In this document: in pieces, positions 10,944 to 22,100 of the stretch
Layout: each line of letters opens with the position of its first letter
Numbering within the stretch: position 1 is the first letter of the stretch
Assembly (NCBI GenBank): GCA_013339895.1
Contig: JABACO010000002.1
Location: 17,949,697 to 18,013,696, forward strand
From: Ephydatia muelleri
Lineage: Eukaryota > Porifera > Demospongiae > Spongillida > Spongillidae
Length of the DNA stretch: 64,000 nucleotides
Reading direction: 5' to 3'
The notes under the pieces: generated by a model
Told to the model about the DNA's origin: nothing
Databases searched by the model: none
The model's input: the letters and a program-made list of their open reading frames with translations, nothing else
Position numbers and translations under genes: made by a program

Positions 10944-11543
10944 ATTGCACGACACACGGTTTTGCGATTGAACAATATAGCAACGGTCCGGGGATTGTCT
11001 TCTGCTGCCTTCTATTCGTCCTGTGCGTGTATACGTATCGTTACGCTATCTTACGGTCGACTACTAGTACAGGATCGTCTCTGTGTGCCATACGTAGTAT
11101 TAATTTACCAAGCCTTGTCTATTGTTTATGACGTCATGCAAGGTATCCCATAGTACGTTTGACTGGTCGGTCGGAGAAACGGCCCGTTGTTCGATCCCAA
11201 AAATAGATCACTGTTCGATCGCAGAAATAGATCAATGCTCTTTTGGCCTGTTGTACGGTAGCGGAATTGGATCGTTGTTTGGTCGCGGAATCGGACCGTT
11301 GCTAAGACGCGGCATTGACGCTGTTAGGATATATATTTAGGGTTTAGGGTTTAGGGCCGCCGAAGGCGCGAGGGACCAGGTCAATTTGCACCCGGAATCC
11401 GAATCCAGTGTCAAAAAGCACCCGTCTTATACCAAAAATTTTTAGCAATGTTTTGGCCGTCAACGACCACTAGGACGAGGGCGCCTTCGGCGCCATATTA
11501 AATTTCCTATATTGTTCAATCGCAAAACCGTGTGTCGTGCAAT
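10944..11543. mobile_element. 600-bp non-autonomous TIR element
   Basis: The first and last 36 bases are perfect inverted repeats (10944-10979 and 11508-11543, starting ATTGCACGACACACGGTTTT), and one further inner base pairs as well. The interior has no transposase. It contains about five degenerate repeats of the type CGTTGTTCGATCGCAGAAAT, three copies of TTTAGGG at 11336-11356, and the palindrome-like GGCGCCTTCGGCGCC near 11480. Homology between blocks A and B stops at the left TIR, so it inserted after the blocks diverged, probably with local deletion. No clear target duplication. Confidence 0.75.
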
Positions 11544-11571
11544 GTTTGGTCGCGCGACCTCCAGGGCCACC

Positions 11572-11792
11572 GTAGTCAACAAATAGTCAGGTCACCTAGA
11601 AATGGAGAAACCTTTGCAGAAGTGATTTGACGGCAAAAGATTTCAATCAGTATTGCAATTGTGTGGCTTGCCAACTAGCAAAACTTCCACAATCCTGGCT
11701 CCTATGACAAACATACCCATTGGCCAACCATGGATGGATAAGCATCCTTTTCCGTTCTTTCGTTAAGCTCCCGGTAGTCAACAAATAGTCAG
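11572..11792. repeat. 19-bp direct repeat pair
   Basis: GTAGTCAACAAATAGTCAG occurs at 11572-11590 and 11774-11792. It brackets part of the Ty3 relic linker and may be a trace of local duplication or of a lost insertion. Confidence 0.6.
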
Positions 11793-12864
11793 CTTTTCCA
11801 GGCAGTGTTTGGAACAAGATTTTGAACTCATCTACAATAGTCCTTAGGTCAGATCTTGGGCACTCTGGTAGTTCATAGGAGGCCACTGAGTTTCCACATT
11901 ATGGAACATCACATTCATCTACCACATCTTCATCCTGGTTTACAACTGCTGCCACAGAATAAAGTTTATTTATAACGTTTTCTTTTATCCTTCTATGAAG
12001 GGCAGGAATGTTGGCGGGTAAACTCGTCCGACATCGTGCGTTTTTCTTTGTTGCATTCATTACTGTTGTAGACAACGTTCAGGTGATAGGAGAAGTTCAA
12101 AACCAATCTGTGCTTCTGCATGAAGTCAGCAACAAAGATTACTGCTGCAATCAAGTTATCCACTACTTGAATAGGTATTTTTAAGTAATCAAGAATCTTC
12201 AGCTGTTCTCTGGAAGCTGTCACCAGTTGAATAATTGCAGTAAGCATAACTACATTTCTGCTACTTGCAATGCCTCCTTCCACACCAGTGAAACTGACGA
12301 ACCCAAATCCAGCAAGATGTCCACTGTTGCCCTGCCCAGTTTCCCTTTCATTGTAACTACTTTACTTTCAATGGCTGCTATTGTAACTACCTTATCTAGT
12401 GTGTGGTCTACACGCACAAAGGGGACGCCTATTGCCCACTACCGGCTTCCCGTTGTCTTTTCCCTGCTGACGACGATTTCTAGCCATGTGCTCCATTCTG
12501 CCAAACGAAAGCATTTTGCATTTCCTTCGCATTTGTACAACGTGTCAAGACTGCCCGCAACGAAAGACACCTGACTATTCGCTCATCTCTTACCAACCAC
12601 ACTGCGAGAACAAAGAGGGTAACACACCATTTAGATATGCTGGTTTAGGTTTTGAGATAAGCTTATCATCTACATGCACACATATGGAACAGTGCTCTGC
12701 CAAAGTGTGCTAGTGGGTAGCTTTTCAAGATTCAATTCTTTTACGGATTTTCTATCAACAGGAGAGTTTTTCTATCAAATGAAACTGATGCATGAAAAAC
12801 TGGACTGTCCTTTATGGAATTACAGGGCACAGAATGTATAATTAGCCATAGATTTCAACGCAAG

Positions 12865-12924
12865 TGTAATGACTCAACTGTAGTTGCTACCTAGCTAGTT
12901 ATCTTGTATGACGTAACTATTACA
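12865..12924 (+). repeat. Left LTR remnant
   Basis: 60 bases from TGTAATGACTCAACTGTAG to TATTACA, matching the first 50 bases of the right LTR and then apparently its terminal bases. An internal deletion of about 100 bp is inferred. Confidence 0.6.
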
Positions 12925-12925
12925 T

Positions 12926-12942
12926 TGGTGTCAGAAGTGGGA
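12926..12942 (+). promoter_or_regulatory. Retrotransposon primer binding site
   Basis: TGGTGTCAGAAGTGGGA lies one base after the LTR end. Its first three bases pair with a tRNA CCA tail, as in many invertebrate Ty3/gypsy elements. I cannot name the tRNA. Confidence 0.6.
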
Positions 12943-12947
12943 GAGGG

Positions 12948-13517
12948 ATGACGGCGGCAGTTTATCGCGCAAACGGTAAGGATGAGCTTACGGCCTCCTC
13001 CCCACTTTACAGAAGAAACGGACTTGTTGTTATTGCTCAACATAGAATAGCAGGCGAAATTCAGCGACGCGTGCAGAATTCAGGCGAACAGTATGTCGGA
13101 CATTTGCGCATGTTGGCAGATAGAGCATATCCCGGGTGGTCCACGGACCAACGTTTTGAATTGGTAAGAAACCGGTTTATCCAGGGTGTGCATTCCTCTG
13201 GTACGCAGCTAGCTGCATACTGGAGGAATGCTGCGACTAATGAAAGAGATGCCTAAGTCAGTCGAGGAAGCGCTTAGGCTGGCGACGCAGCAGGAAGCTG
13301 TAGAGACAGCGCAGAAGAGGTTGTGTAAACAGTGCACTCAGGAAACGTCGGTGGAAAAGGAGACCGAATTGACGGTGACTTCAATGAGATAGCTGCGGCA
13401 GTTAAACGTGGAGAGGAAGATATGACTGTGGAGAGGCTGAGGAGGCAGGTGCAAGAGTCAGAAAAACTCATGCAACAGCTAAAGAGGCAGCTCCAAAGGC
13501 CCGGGCGCGGACGATAG
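12948..13517 (+). pseudogene. Ty3/gypsy gag fragment
   Basis: An open frame from MTAAVYRANG includes YVGHLRMLADRAYPGWS and RFELVRNRFIQGV, a gag-capsid pattern. It then breaks near 13245 and continues in another frame as MPKSVEEALRLATQQEAVE, typical of a gag C-terminus. A third frame (13332-13517) carries a Glu/Lys/Arg/Gln coiled segment ending QRPGRGR-stop. At least one frameshift makes it non-coding as it stands. Confidence 0.65.
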
Positions 13518-13642
13518 GAGAAGACGCCCTTCAAACTATCCACGTAAGTAACTAGGTGCGGTCTGTTGGGAACTGTGGAGAACGATGACACTTGAAGAGA
13601 AACTGTCCATCGAAGAAGAGTTCAGTGGATTCAGTAGCTGTA

Positions 13643-16600
13643 AGGCCATTCAAACTTGATTAGTTGTTTCTCGGGCAAACTTATAATAAAATCTTAATGG
13701 GGTCGGTAGGTAGGAGGAAAAAAAAAAAACATGAATATAATTACACACCGCACGCTACAAAGAGTTCGTTGCCTCTTGACAACGTTGTTGGGACGGCCGA
13801 CTTCGTGCGTTTTGCCTTCTGATTGGCACAGAAAACATAGGGGACGGACAACTGCATACTGCCTTTGCAGCTCCACTATGCCTTCAGTTACAAAACCTTC
13901 AGCCATACCGCAGTAGAAGCAAACAGGTGGGAATTTTTTTAGCGTAGCAGTATAATACACACCTTCAACAGGGTCTGCACAGCAGCAGTTTGGCGTACAA
14001 TTATCAGTTGTATCATGGAGAGGTGAATCTGGGGGGAAAAGAGGTGATCCACATGAGTACGTTTTAGCCTCTTTTACTCGTTCAACAACAATTTCCTCTT
14101 CTTTACGTAATTTCGAGATTGCAAAGATGCACCTAGGTTTAAAACATTCACCACAAAAAATCACTTGCCTTACTTTTGCGTTATTAAAAGGGTTTTGTGC
14201 ATTGCATCCACTTCTGCTGCTTCTGAACTAAATGTAGGTGTGGCTGAGGGCCTATCTGCATCTGATGGTAGTTTACCACATAGCTCTTCAAATGAAAGAT
14301 AACCTGCCTTTGAAGTATCCAATAGAGGAAGAGGCAGAAAATGAAGTGAGGCGAACTGGTCAGGTGTAATCTGGATAGGATGATTCATACAGTAGGAACA
14401 GTCTGAATTTAAGCATTTCTTAACCTGAAAAATGTAAGGAGTGCAATGACAGTGTGTCTTCATAAAATTTAGAAGCTTGACTTTGTCCTTTAAGTCTTCC
14501 TTTCTCAGCTGCTCAGCTGAAATATTAACGTCCACCATATGGATATTTTCAAAGGTGGCTACAATCTCTTCATCTTTGGCAGGCTCTCTGATATTCATCT
14601 TCTCTTCCTTAATTTTAAGGGCCATGAACTGCTTTCGCAACAGTGTAATGGGCTGTGATACAGACTCTAGTAGCTGTGGCTTTAAATTAGGATTCTGTGT
14701 TACTACATCACGAATTGCACCAAGTGTTGATTTGTTAGCAATCAATTTCTCAAATTCTTCTGGCATTTCCTTCCTAGCGAGTGCTACATTCTGAAGACCA
14801 AGATTAAGAGTTGACATTATTCTCTCAGCAATATTCTGCCAGCTTTGGTACGGACAAGTACGTACAGCAATTAGCATATCCAGGTTACGTTCTAAAAATA
14901 CGCATAGAAGGGATACTTGGACAGAATAGTATGGTCTGGCCCTCCATCACTGACAAGCAACACAACAGAAGAGTTAGGGAAATCAGTAGACAAAATTTTA
15001 CATTGTTCTGTAGCATGGCGAAGAGGTGATGATGGTTGCAGTACCTATCTTTAAGTATGACATATGGTTTTCCACAATAAAAACTGTCTTGTGGTGTCTC
15101 AGGAATGTCAACAACAAACGTAACAGAAGGTACAATTCCATGAATATTAAAGTCATGATCTAGAGCTTCCAGGGATGCTGTACCTAAGACCAGTGAACTG
15201 TTATGTCTTCTGCTTGTAGCAGCAATAGGAAGGCCTGGTTCTCCTATAGGAATAATTGCCTTGCCATCCACTGACAAGTAAGTGACTACATCCCTATGCA
15301 TGCAAGCAAACTGTCTGGCATATTTGAGAATCACACTACAATACTTAGAATCTTGGTGATCTTTCCTCTGCTGTCGAATTTGGACTTTCTGTTTTACATT
15401 GAATCGTCCAGTGTGATGAAGGGATGAGTGCTCATATGGATTTCTTGGCCAAAACTGTAGGCGAATCCATTCTTCACAAGGAATAGCTTTAACCTGATAG
15501 GGAAATTTGAGAGACAACCGCTCTGTCAAAATATCCCTAAGGTGCCGAACAGAAACAGCTATAGGCATGTGAAGCACTTCCCCATGTCTTCGATCATCAA
15601 CAGCAGGTGTTAATTCCTCTAGAAAGAGAGACAGTTCTGTCCAGAAATCATCAAAGAGTGTTGCCTTAGGATTGCCATTTAGCTTTCGGAGATCAAGCAA
15701 AATGTCTGGATCACCAATTGCCAGCACCGCATTAGCAACTCTCTCATCAATTATTTTCTGTGCTTGAGTTGGTGCACTGGATGAATCACCCGTGAGATCA
15801 TTAAAAATACATCGGAGGACACTTTTTGAAGTTGCTACCAAAGAGTTATATTTATCAATGAAATCTCGTTTCATTTCTCGTGTGGAGTACATCGCACACT
15901 GTTCAGTCACTTGCAAAATTACTTGGGTATGTCTTGTTTCATCGGCTTCGTCTAACACTTTCCACACAAACGAAAGGGTGCCCAATCTATTTCCATATGG
16001 ATACTTCATTAGCATCACCTTGTATGGAAAACTCAAGTTATCAATCCAGTGGCGTCTTGTATAACGATCAGAAGGTGCAAAGTCATTTACACATACCGGA
16101 AAGTAATCAGGCTTGGAACTTAATCCATTGCAGATTTGGGTGTAATCAGTACTGCGTGTAATTACCACTGGCAAAAGATTCATACACACATTGGTTTCAG
16201 GACTTCGTTGTGGATGTAATGAGTGATGAACTTCTTTTATGATGGATGTTTGCTGTTTCAAGTACTCAATGTACTTGTGAATAGCATGCAATAGGCCCTC
16301 TGTATCCAATCTAACGGATTCAAAAACCTTCCTAGCAAACCATGGTTGACTTAACAGGGATGAAAGCTTGTCCTCATGTTGCTTAAGGTTTCTTGATCTT
16401 TTTTCTTTTCCAATCATTGTAACCTGTAAAAATGGTAAAAGCCAGTGGAAGATGGATACTCCTGAATAGGAAAAAAAAAGAGTACCAGTCAACCAAATGT
16501 GTGCTTATGTATAAACAACAAAATCTACACTCACCGATCTATAAACTGTTGATGATGCGGATCTAGGCACCATAGAGCTGATACAAGTGTTTTAAAAAAT

Positions 16601-17227
16601 TGCTCACCAGTAGTAGATACAGTACTAGGACTCCAGCCAACCTTCTTTGTTTCTAAATAGTGAATAAAGTCATTACAAAGCCTGTAATCACCACGAATGT
16701 GTTGATCAGAATCAGAGGATGAATCATAGATAGCAGCTGGTGGTAACACAAGTCGCTCAGCATTCTGCATCAACATTTCGAGTGCATTTGGCCAGAGATA
16801 AATTATCTCTGATTTGGCAGCTGCTGTTGTGCTTGTGAGATGGTGGATGATGATGTTGCAAGGTGACATAGTGACAGCCATAAGTCTCGAGCAAAGTGAC
16901 TGGAGCATCTAATGGAACTGTGTGCGCTGAATGCACGGACTTATCGTCTGCGACTGCCGAGATCGTGACCTCAGCGACTGTTTCGCTACCTAAATTGACT
17001 TCCAGCCTCTCCATCAGGGCACCAAAGTTTTCATCCGTGTCGCATTTGATGATGCTTCTCCTGCTAAATGTACCACCTCTATAAACTGCTACGCTCGGCC
17101 ATGCAAATTTGCCATTCATTTTTATCCCTGATCTAATTTTCCGTATATTTTGAATATATATATATTTTTTGCAATTTCTTTTGGGTCGGTCGGGCCCGAG
17201 AAACAACTAATCGAGTTTGTATGGCCT
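13643..17227 (-). mobile_element. 3.6-kb DDE DNA transposon of unrecognised family
   Basis: Bounded by 34-bp inverted repeats, 13643-13676 and 17194-17227, matching at 32 positions; the inner part reads GATTAGTTGTTTCTCGGGC. GGTCGG motifs lie just inside both ends. The minus strand carries one multi-exon transposase-like gene. The insertion splits the gag of a Ty3/gypsy element. No target duplication is evident. Confidence 0.75.
13694..17119 (-). pseudogene. DDE transposase-like protein with Cys-rich C-terminus
   Basis: Starts at MNGKFAWPSV (17119) and runs through at least four open segments: 17119-16760, 16908-16531, 16440-15040 and 14877-13694. Candidate catalytic positions are D in LSVDGKAIIPIGEPG (near 15265), D in LLVSDGGPDHT (near 14935) and E in QSWQNIAERIMS (near 14830). 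The second motif is one base out of frame with the upstream segment near 15030, and a stop precedes the third, so this copy is broken. The C-terminus has CGECFKPRC, CCC, CFYCG and CFLC pairs, suggesting zinc binding. I recall similar unnamed proteins from sponges and cnidarians but cannot place the superfamily. Confidence 0.65.
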
Positions 17228-17239
17228 AGGTTCCACATG

Positions 17240-18070
17240 AATGATTAAGGGTTCCATTGAAGGTCGTGTTATACGGACATACATGTCAATACCCGGTTCT
17301 GCGGTAACGTTGGTGAGGGTATAGACAGACATCTGGAAACTATGGATGGAGGCTAAATCGGGAGATGCTGTTCAATTGGAGGCACCAGTCCAGTACATAC
17401 GGTTGTGGCTGCAAATGGAGGGAAGCTAAGTATCACTGGACAATGCACCCTCCAGATAGCAGTGGGGCCACTGTCAAAAGACCATGTAGTATTGGTGGCA
17501 AAAAATCTACACCAGGAGTGTCATCTTGGTGCAGATGTTTGATGCGTCATTGCTGTGTGTTAGATCTCCAACAGAAGATTATGTTCACAGAGGTAGGGCC
17601 AGTACATTTCGTATTATCTGTATGTACTGAATATAATACCAGAGATAATATATCTATTATTATCTCTGATAATACCCCTGTATGCTTTGGTACACTGAGT
17701 GAAAAGGTATAACGGTTCCACCAAACAGTCAGATGTATTTGCCTGTAAAGATAACGACAGTACATAGGTCTGCATCTAGGGTGGTAGTAGTAGAGCCATG
17801 TGAAGAGTTTGTGCACGCATATGGTTTTCTTGTTGTCACTGACCACACAAAGTCGAGGGATGAACAATGTTTTGCACCAGTCAGTGTGCATGAAAATGGG
17901 AGGGTAAGCAGGCCATCAAGCTTACTATTGATCAGATGACTTCCAGCCTGGCGCCTGTGGTTCGGGACAGAGTGACTGCACTGCTGTGGAAGTACCAAGA
18001 CGACATCGCCATAAATGATAATGATCTAGGACATTCCCAACAGCTAGGCCATCACATCGACATGTCAGAT
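17240..18070 (+). pseudogene. Ty3/gypsy protease and PR-RT linker fragment
   Basis: The frame around 17262-17320 reads IEGRVIRTY then SIPGSAVTLV, where a retropepsin would have DTGS, so the catalytic Asp is lost. It continues TVVAANGGKLSITGQCTLQI and VVLVAKNLHQECHLGAD, a typical protease C-terminal half. At 17730-17935 an open stretch (VKITTVHRSASRVVVVEP) is followed by LLWKYQDDIAINDNDLG, the PR-RT linker. Several stops interrupt it and RT is missing. Confidence 0.65.
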
Positions 18071-18318
18071 GCACTACCTGTCCGCTAGCCTGCTCTACGA
18101 TTACTATTTCACTAACAGGAAGAAGTTGTGTGGGTTAATTGATGACAACCTGTCATTGGGCCAGCTCCAAATGTTCCAGGGCCAAGACACTCAACCAGAG
18201 TCAGAAGGCCTACCATGCACTACGGTGATCCAGCTGAAATTCCTGAGACCATACAAGATGAAGATCTCTTCGGTTGAGAAAGCAGTGTGAGGACACACTC
18301 TCGTAATAGGGAGAGCCA

Positions 18319-18477
18319 TGTAATGACTTAACTGTAGTTGCTAACTGGCCAATTATATTGTATGATGGAACTATTTAAAGTGAGACATTGCAATGTAATT
18401 GAGTCTGACTGCACTGCTCTATATTGCAGAAGCTTGGCTTTTCCTTTCATACCCTAGAAATCTTAATCAGTCTTACA
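18319..18477 (+). repeat. Right LTR
   Basis: Begins TGTAATGACTTAACTGTAG directly after a purine-rich AATAGGGAGAGCC tract that could be the polypurine tract. It probably ends CTTACA at 18477, since the left LTR ends TTACA before the primer binding site. Confidence 0.55.
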
Positions 18478-19130
18478 TTTGCACAGCAAATATGACTAAA
18501 TCATTGTTTCAAGTTATTAAAACTATTTATACCTGTCATTTTATAATTATTATATTTTGAACTGCATGTCATATTTACATTTAAATGACAATCAGTGTAG
18601 AACCTTTACTCAGTATTATCGCCACATGTTACATTAAGGGATGCATTGTTTATAATGGGTAGTTTTAAACACATACCGTCATTCATCTTCTCCATCAATT
18701 CAAAGTACTTCATTCCTGAAGTGAGATATGATAACATTTCCTTCTACAAAGGAACTTTGGTACAGCTATGCCATCACATTCTTCTGGTTACCAGCAGACT
18801 ATTATAATTTTAATGCATTCAATACACAATACATAAATAAGTCCTAAATCATATACGTACAAAAGACATAAAAGGAGTGAAATCTCAAGACTGAGAATGG
18901 GGAGGCTTAGGAGCCAGCTAAGCATATGAGGTCAATACAAGTGCACCCCATCTGGAAACTAGATAGTTATTTAGAAATGATGTTTTTTGATATAGGTAAC
19001 AAAAATTGATATCCTACAAATATTTGTATACACATACACCAAATATATTACATTAATTTCATGAGATAAACAAAGAGAAAACGTAATAGTTTATGTTTAC
19101 TTTAATTTCAAATTGTTTTCAAAAACCAGT
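18478..19130. other. Intergenic stretch downstream of the ankyrin gene
   Basis: AT-rich DNA with no supported exon or repeat. Confidence 0.5.
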
Positions 19131-22100
19131 TCAATCACACATGAGTGACTCCAAGCAATACATACCTTTCCAAATTCTCTTTAACTTTTCTACAATCATT
19201 TGCACATTTGATACTTCAGTGTGTACATCCTGACAATCACAGCCATAATTTAATATCAAAGCTCTTAAAAGATTAATGTGACCTTCTGCACAAGCGTTAT
19301 GAAGGATTGTCCTACTAACAGCATCCTTGGTGTTGATGTCACAGTGAAACTCATTGATCAACAGCGCCAAGCACTCCACACTACTACCTAAACCAACACA
19401 TGTAAAGGGTGTGTCACCATTTGTGTCCCTAGCATTGAGATCACAGCTGTACTTTGTGACCAGATGTCTCACTAGGGAGGTGTGGCCTTTGACGCATGCA
19501 TTATGAAGGATAGTCCTACCAATAGCACCCTTGGTATTGATGTCGCAGTGAAACTCATTGATCAACAGTTCCAAGCACTCCACACTACCACCTAAACCAA
19601 CATATGTAAAGGGTGTGTCACCATCATTGTCCCTAGCATTGAGATCACAGCTGTACTTTGTGACCAGATGTCTCACCAGGGAGGTGTGGCCTTTGTCGCA
19701 TGCATTATGAAGGATAGTCCTACCAATAGCATCCTTGGTGTTGATATCACAATGAAACTCATTGATCAACAGCTCTAAGCACTCCATGCTACCACCTAAA
19801 CCAACATATGTAAATGGTGTGTCACCATCATTGTCCCTAGCATTGAGATCACAGCTGTACTTTGTGACCAGATGTCTCACCAGGGAGGTGTGGCCTTTGT
19901 CGCATGCATTATGAAGGATAGTCCTACCAATAGCACCCTTGGTGTTAATGTCGCAGTGAAACTCATTGATCAACAGTTCCAAGCACTCCACACTACCACC
20001 TAAACCAGCACATGTAAAGGGTGTGTCACCATTTGTGTCCCTAGCATTGAGATCACAGCTGTACTTTGTGACCAGATGTCTCACTAGGGAGGTGTGGCCT
20101 TTGTCGCATGCATTATGAAGGATAGTCCTACCAATAGCACCCTTGTTGTTAATGTCACAGTGAAACTCATTGATCAACAGTTCCAAGCACTCCACACTAC
20201 CACCTAAACCAACACATGTAAAGGGTGTGTCACCATCATTGTCCCTAGCATTGAGATCACAGCTGTACTTTGTGACCAGATGTCTCACCAGGGAGGTGTG
20301 GCCTTTGTCGCATGAATGATGAAGGATAATCCTACCAATAGCATCTTTGGTGTTGATGTCGCAGTGAAACTCATTGATCAACAGCTCCAAGCACTCCACA
20401 CTACCACCTAAGCCAACATATGTAAAGGGTGTGTCACCATCATTGTCTCTAGCATTGAGATCACAGCTGTACTTTGTGACCAGATGTCTCACCAGGGAGG
20501 TGTGGCCTTTGCCGCATGCATTATGAAGGATAGTCCGACCAATAGCACCCTTGGTATTGATGTCGCAGTGAAACTCATTGATCAACAGTTCCAAGCACTC
20601 CACACTATCACCTAAACCAGCACATGTAAAGGGTGTGTCACCATTTGTGTCCCTAGCATTGAGATCACAGCTGTACTTTGTGACCAGATGTCTCACCAGG
20701 GAGGTGTGGCCTTTGCCACATGCATTATGAAGGATAGTCTGACCCATAGCACCTTTGGTGTTGATGTCGCAGTGAAACTCATTGATCAACAGCTCCAAGC
20801 ACTCCACACTACCACCTAAACCAATATATGTAAAGGGTGTGTCACCATCATTGTCTCTAGCATTGAGATCACAGCTGTACTTTGTGACCAGATGTCTCAC
20901 CAGGGAGGTGTGGCCTTTGCCGCATGCATTATGAAGGATAGTCCTACCAATAGCACCCTTGGTGTTGATGTCACAGTGAAACTCATTGATCAACAGCTCC
21001 AAGCACTCCACACTACCATCTAAACCAACACATGTAAAGGGTGTGTCACCATCATTGTCTCTAGCATTGAGATCACAGCTGTACTTTGTGACCAGATGTC
21101 TCACCAGGGAGGTGTGGCCTTTGCCGCATGCATTATGAAGGATAGTTCTACCAATAGCATCCTTGGTGTTGATATCACAATGAAACTCATTGATCAACAG
21201 CTCCAAGCACTCCACACTACCACCTAAACCAACACATGTAAAGGGTGTGTCACCATTTCTGTCCCTAGCATTGAGATCACAGCTGTATTTTGCAACCAGA
21301 TGTCTCACCAGGGAGGTGTGGCCATTGCTGCATGCCTTATGAAGGATAGTCCTACCAATAGCACCCTTGGTGTTGATGTCGCAGTGAAACTCATTGATCA
21401 ACAGCTCCAAGCACTCCACACTACCACCTAAACCAACATATGTAAAGGGTGTGTCACCATCATTGTCTCTAGCATTGAGATCACAGCTGTACTTTGTGAC
21501 CAGATGTCTCACCAGGGAGGTGTGGCCTTTGCCGCATGCATTATGAAGGATAGTCCGACCAATAGCACCCTTGGTGTTGATATCGCAGTGAAACTCATTG
21601 TCCAAGCACTCCACACTACCTCCTAAACCAACATATGTAAAGGGTGTGTCACCAACATTGTCCCTAGCATTGAGATCACAGCTGTACTTTGTGACCAGAT
21701 GTCTCACCAGGGAGGTGTGGCCTTTGGTGCAAGCATTATGAAGGATAGTCCTACCAATAGCATCCTTGGTATTGATGTCGCAGTGAAACTCATTGATCAA
21801 CAGCTCCAAACACTCCACACTACCACCTAAACCAACACATGTAAAGGGTGTGTCACCATGTGTGTCCCTAGCATTGAGATCACAGCTGTAATTTGTGACC
21901 AGATGTCTGACCAGGGAGGTGTGGCCATTGCTACATGCCTTATGAAGGATAGTCCTACCAATAGCACCCTTGGTGTTGATGTCGCAGTGAAACTCATTGA
22001 TCAACAGCTCCAAGCACTCCACACTACCACCTAAACCAACATATGTAAAGGGTGTGTCACCATCATTGTCTCTAGCATTGAGATCACAGCTGTACTTTGT

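Larger units (their letters stand above)
10870..12570 (-). pseudogene. Ty3/gypsy pol-gag relic, block A
   Basis: Minus-strand fragments in the order expected of a Ty3/gypsy element. They are degenerate CCHC-like knuckles (12560-12470, RCGQS...H), a retropepsin-like strand (12340-12255, VDILLDLGSSVSLV with Leu in place of Thr after the Asp), the PR-RT linker (11886-11647, LRTIVDEFKILFQTLPGKA) and an integrase tail (10943-10870, FVVEANTVQAGAAQKT). RT and RNase H are missing, frames are broken, and a TIR element sits inside. Block B holds a different remnant of the same insertion, including the integrase core. Confidence 0.65.
12865..18477 (+). mobile_element. Internally deleted Ty3/gypsy retrotransposon
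   Basis: A plus-strand element with a truncated left LTR (12865-12924), primer binding site, gag, protease and PR-RT linker, then a short end segment and the right LTR from 18319. Both LTRs begin TGTAATGACT and share the next 50 bases (ACTGTAGTTGCTA...). RT, RNase H and integrase are absent. A 3.6-kb DNA transposon (13643-17227) splits gag from protease. No clear 5-bp target duplication is visible. Confidence 0.7.

Noticed and set aside
11336..11356. Interstitial telomere
   Set aside because: Only three TTTAGGG units inside a TIR element; too short, and not the TTAGGG expected in animals.
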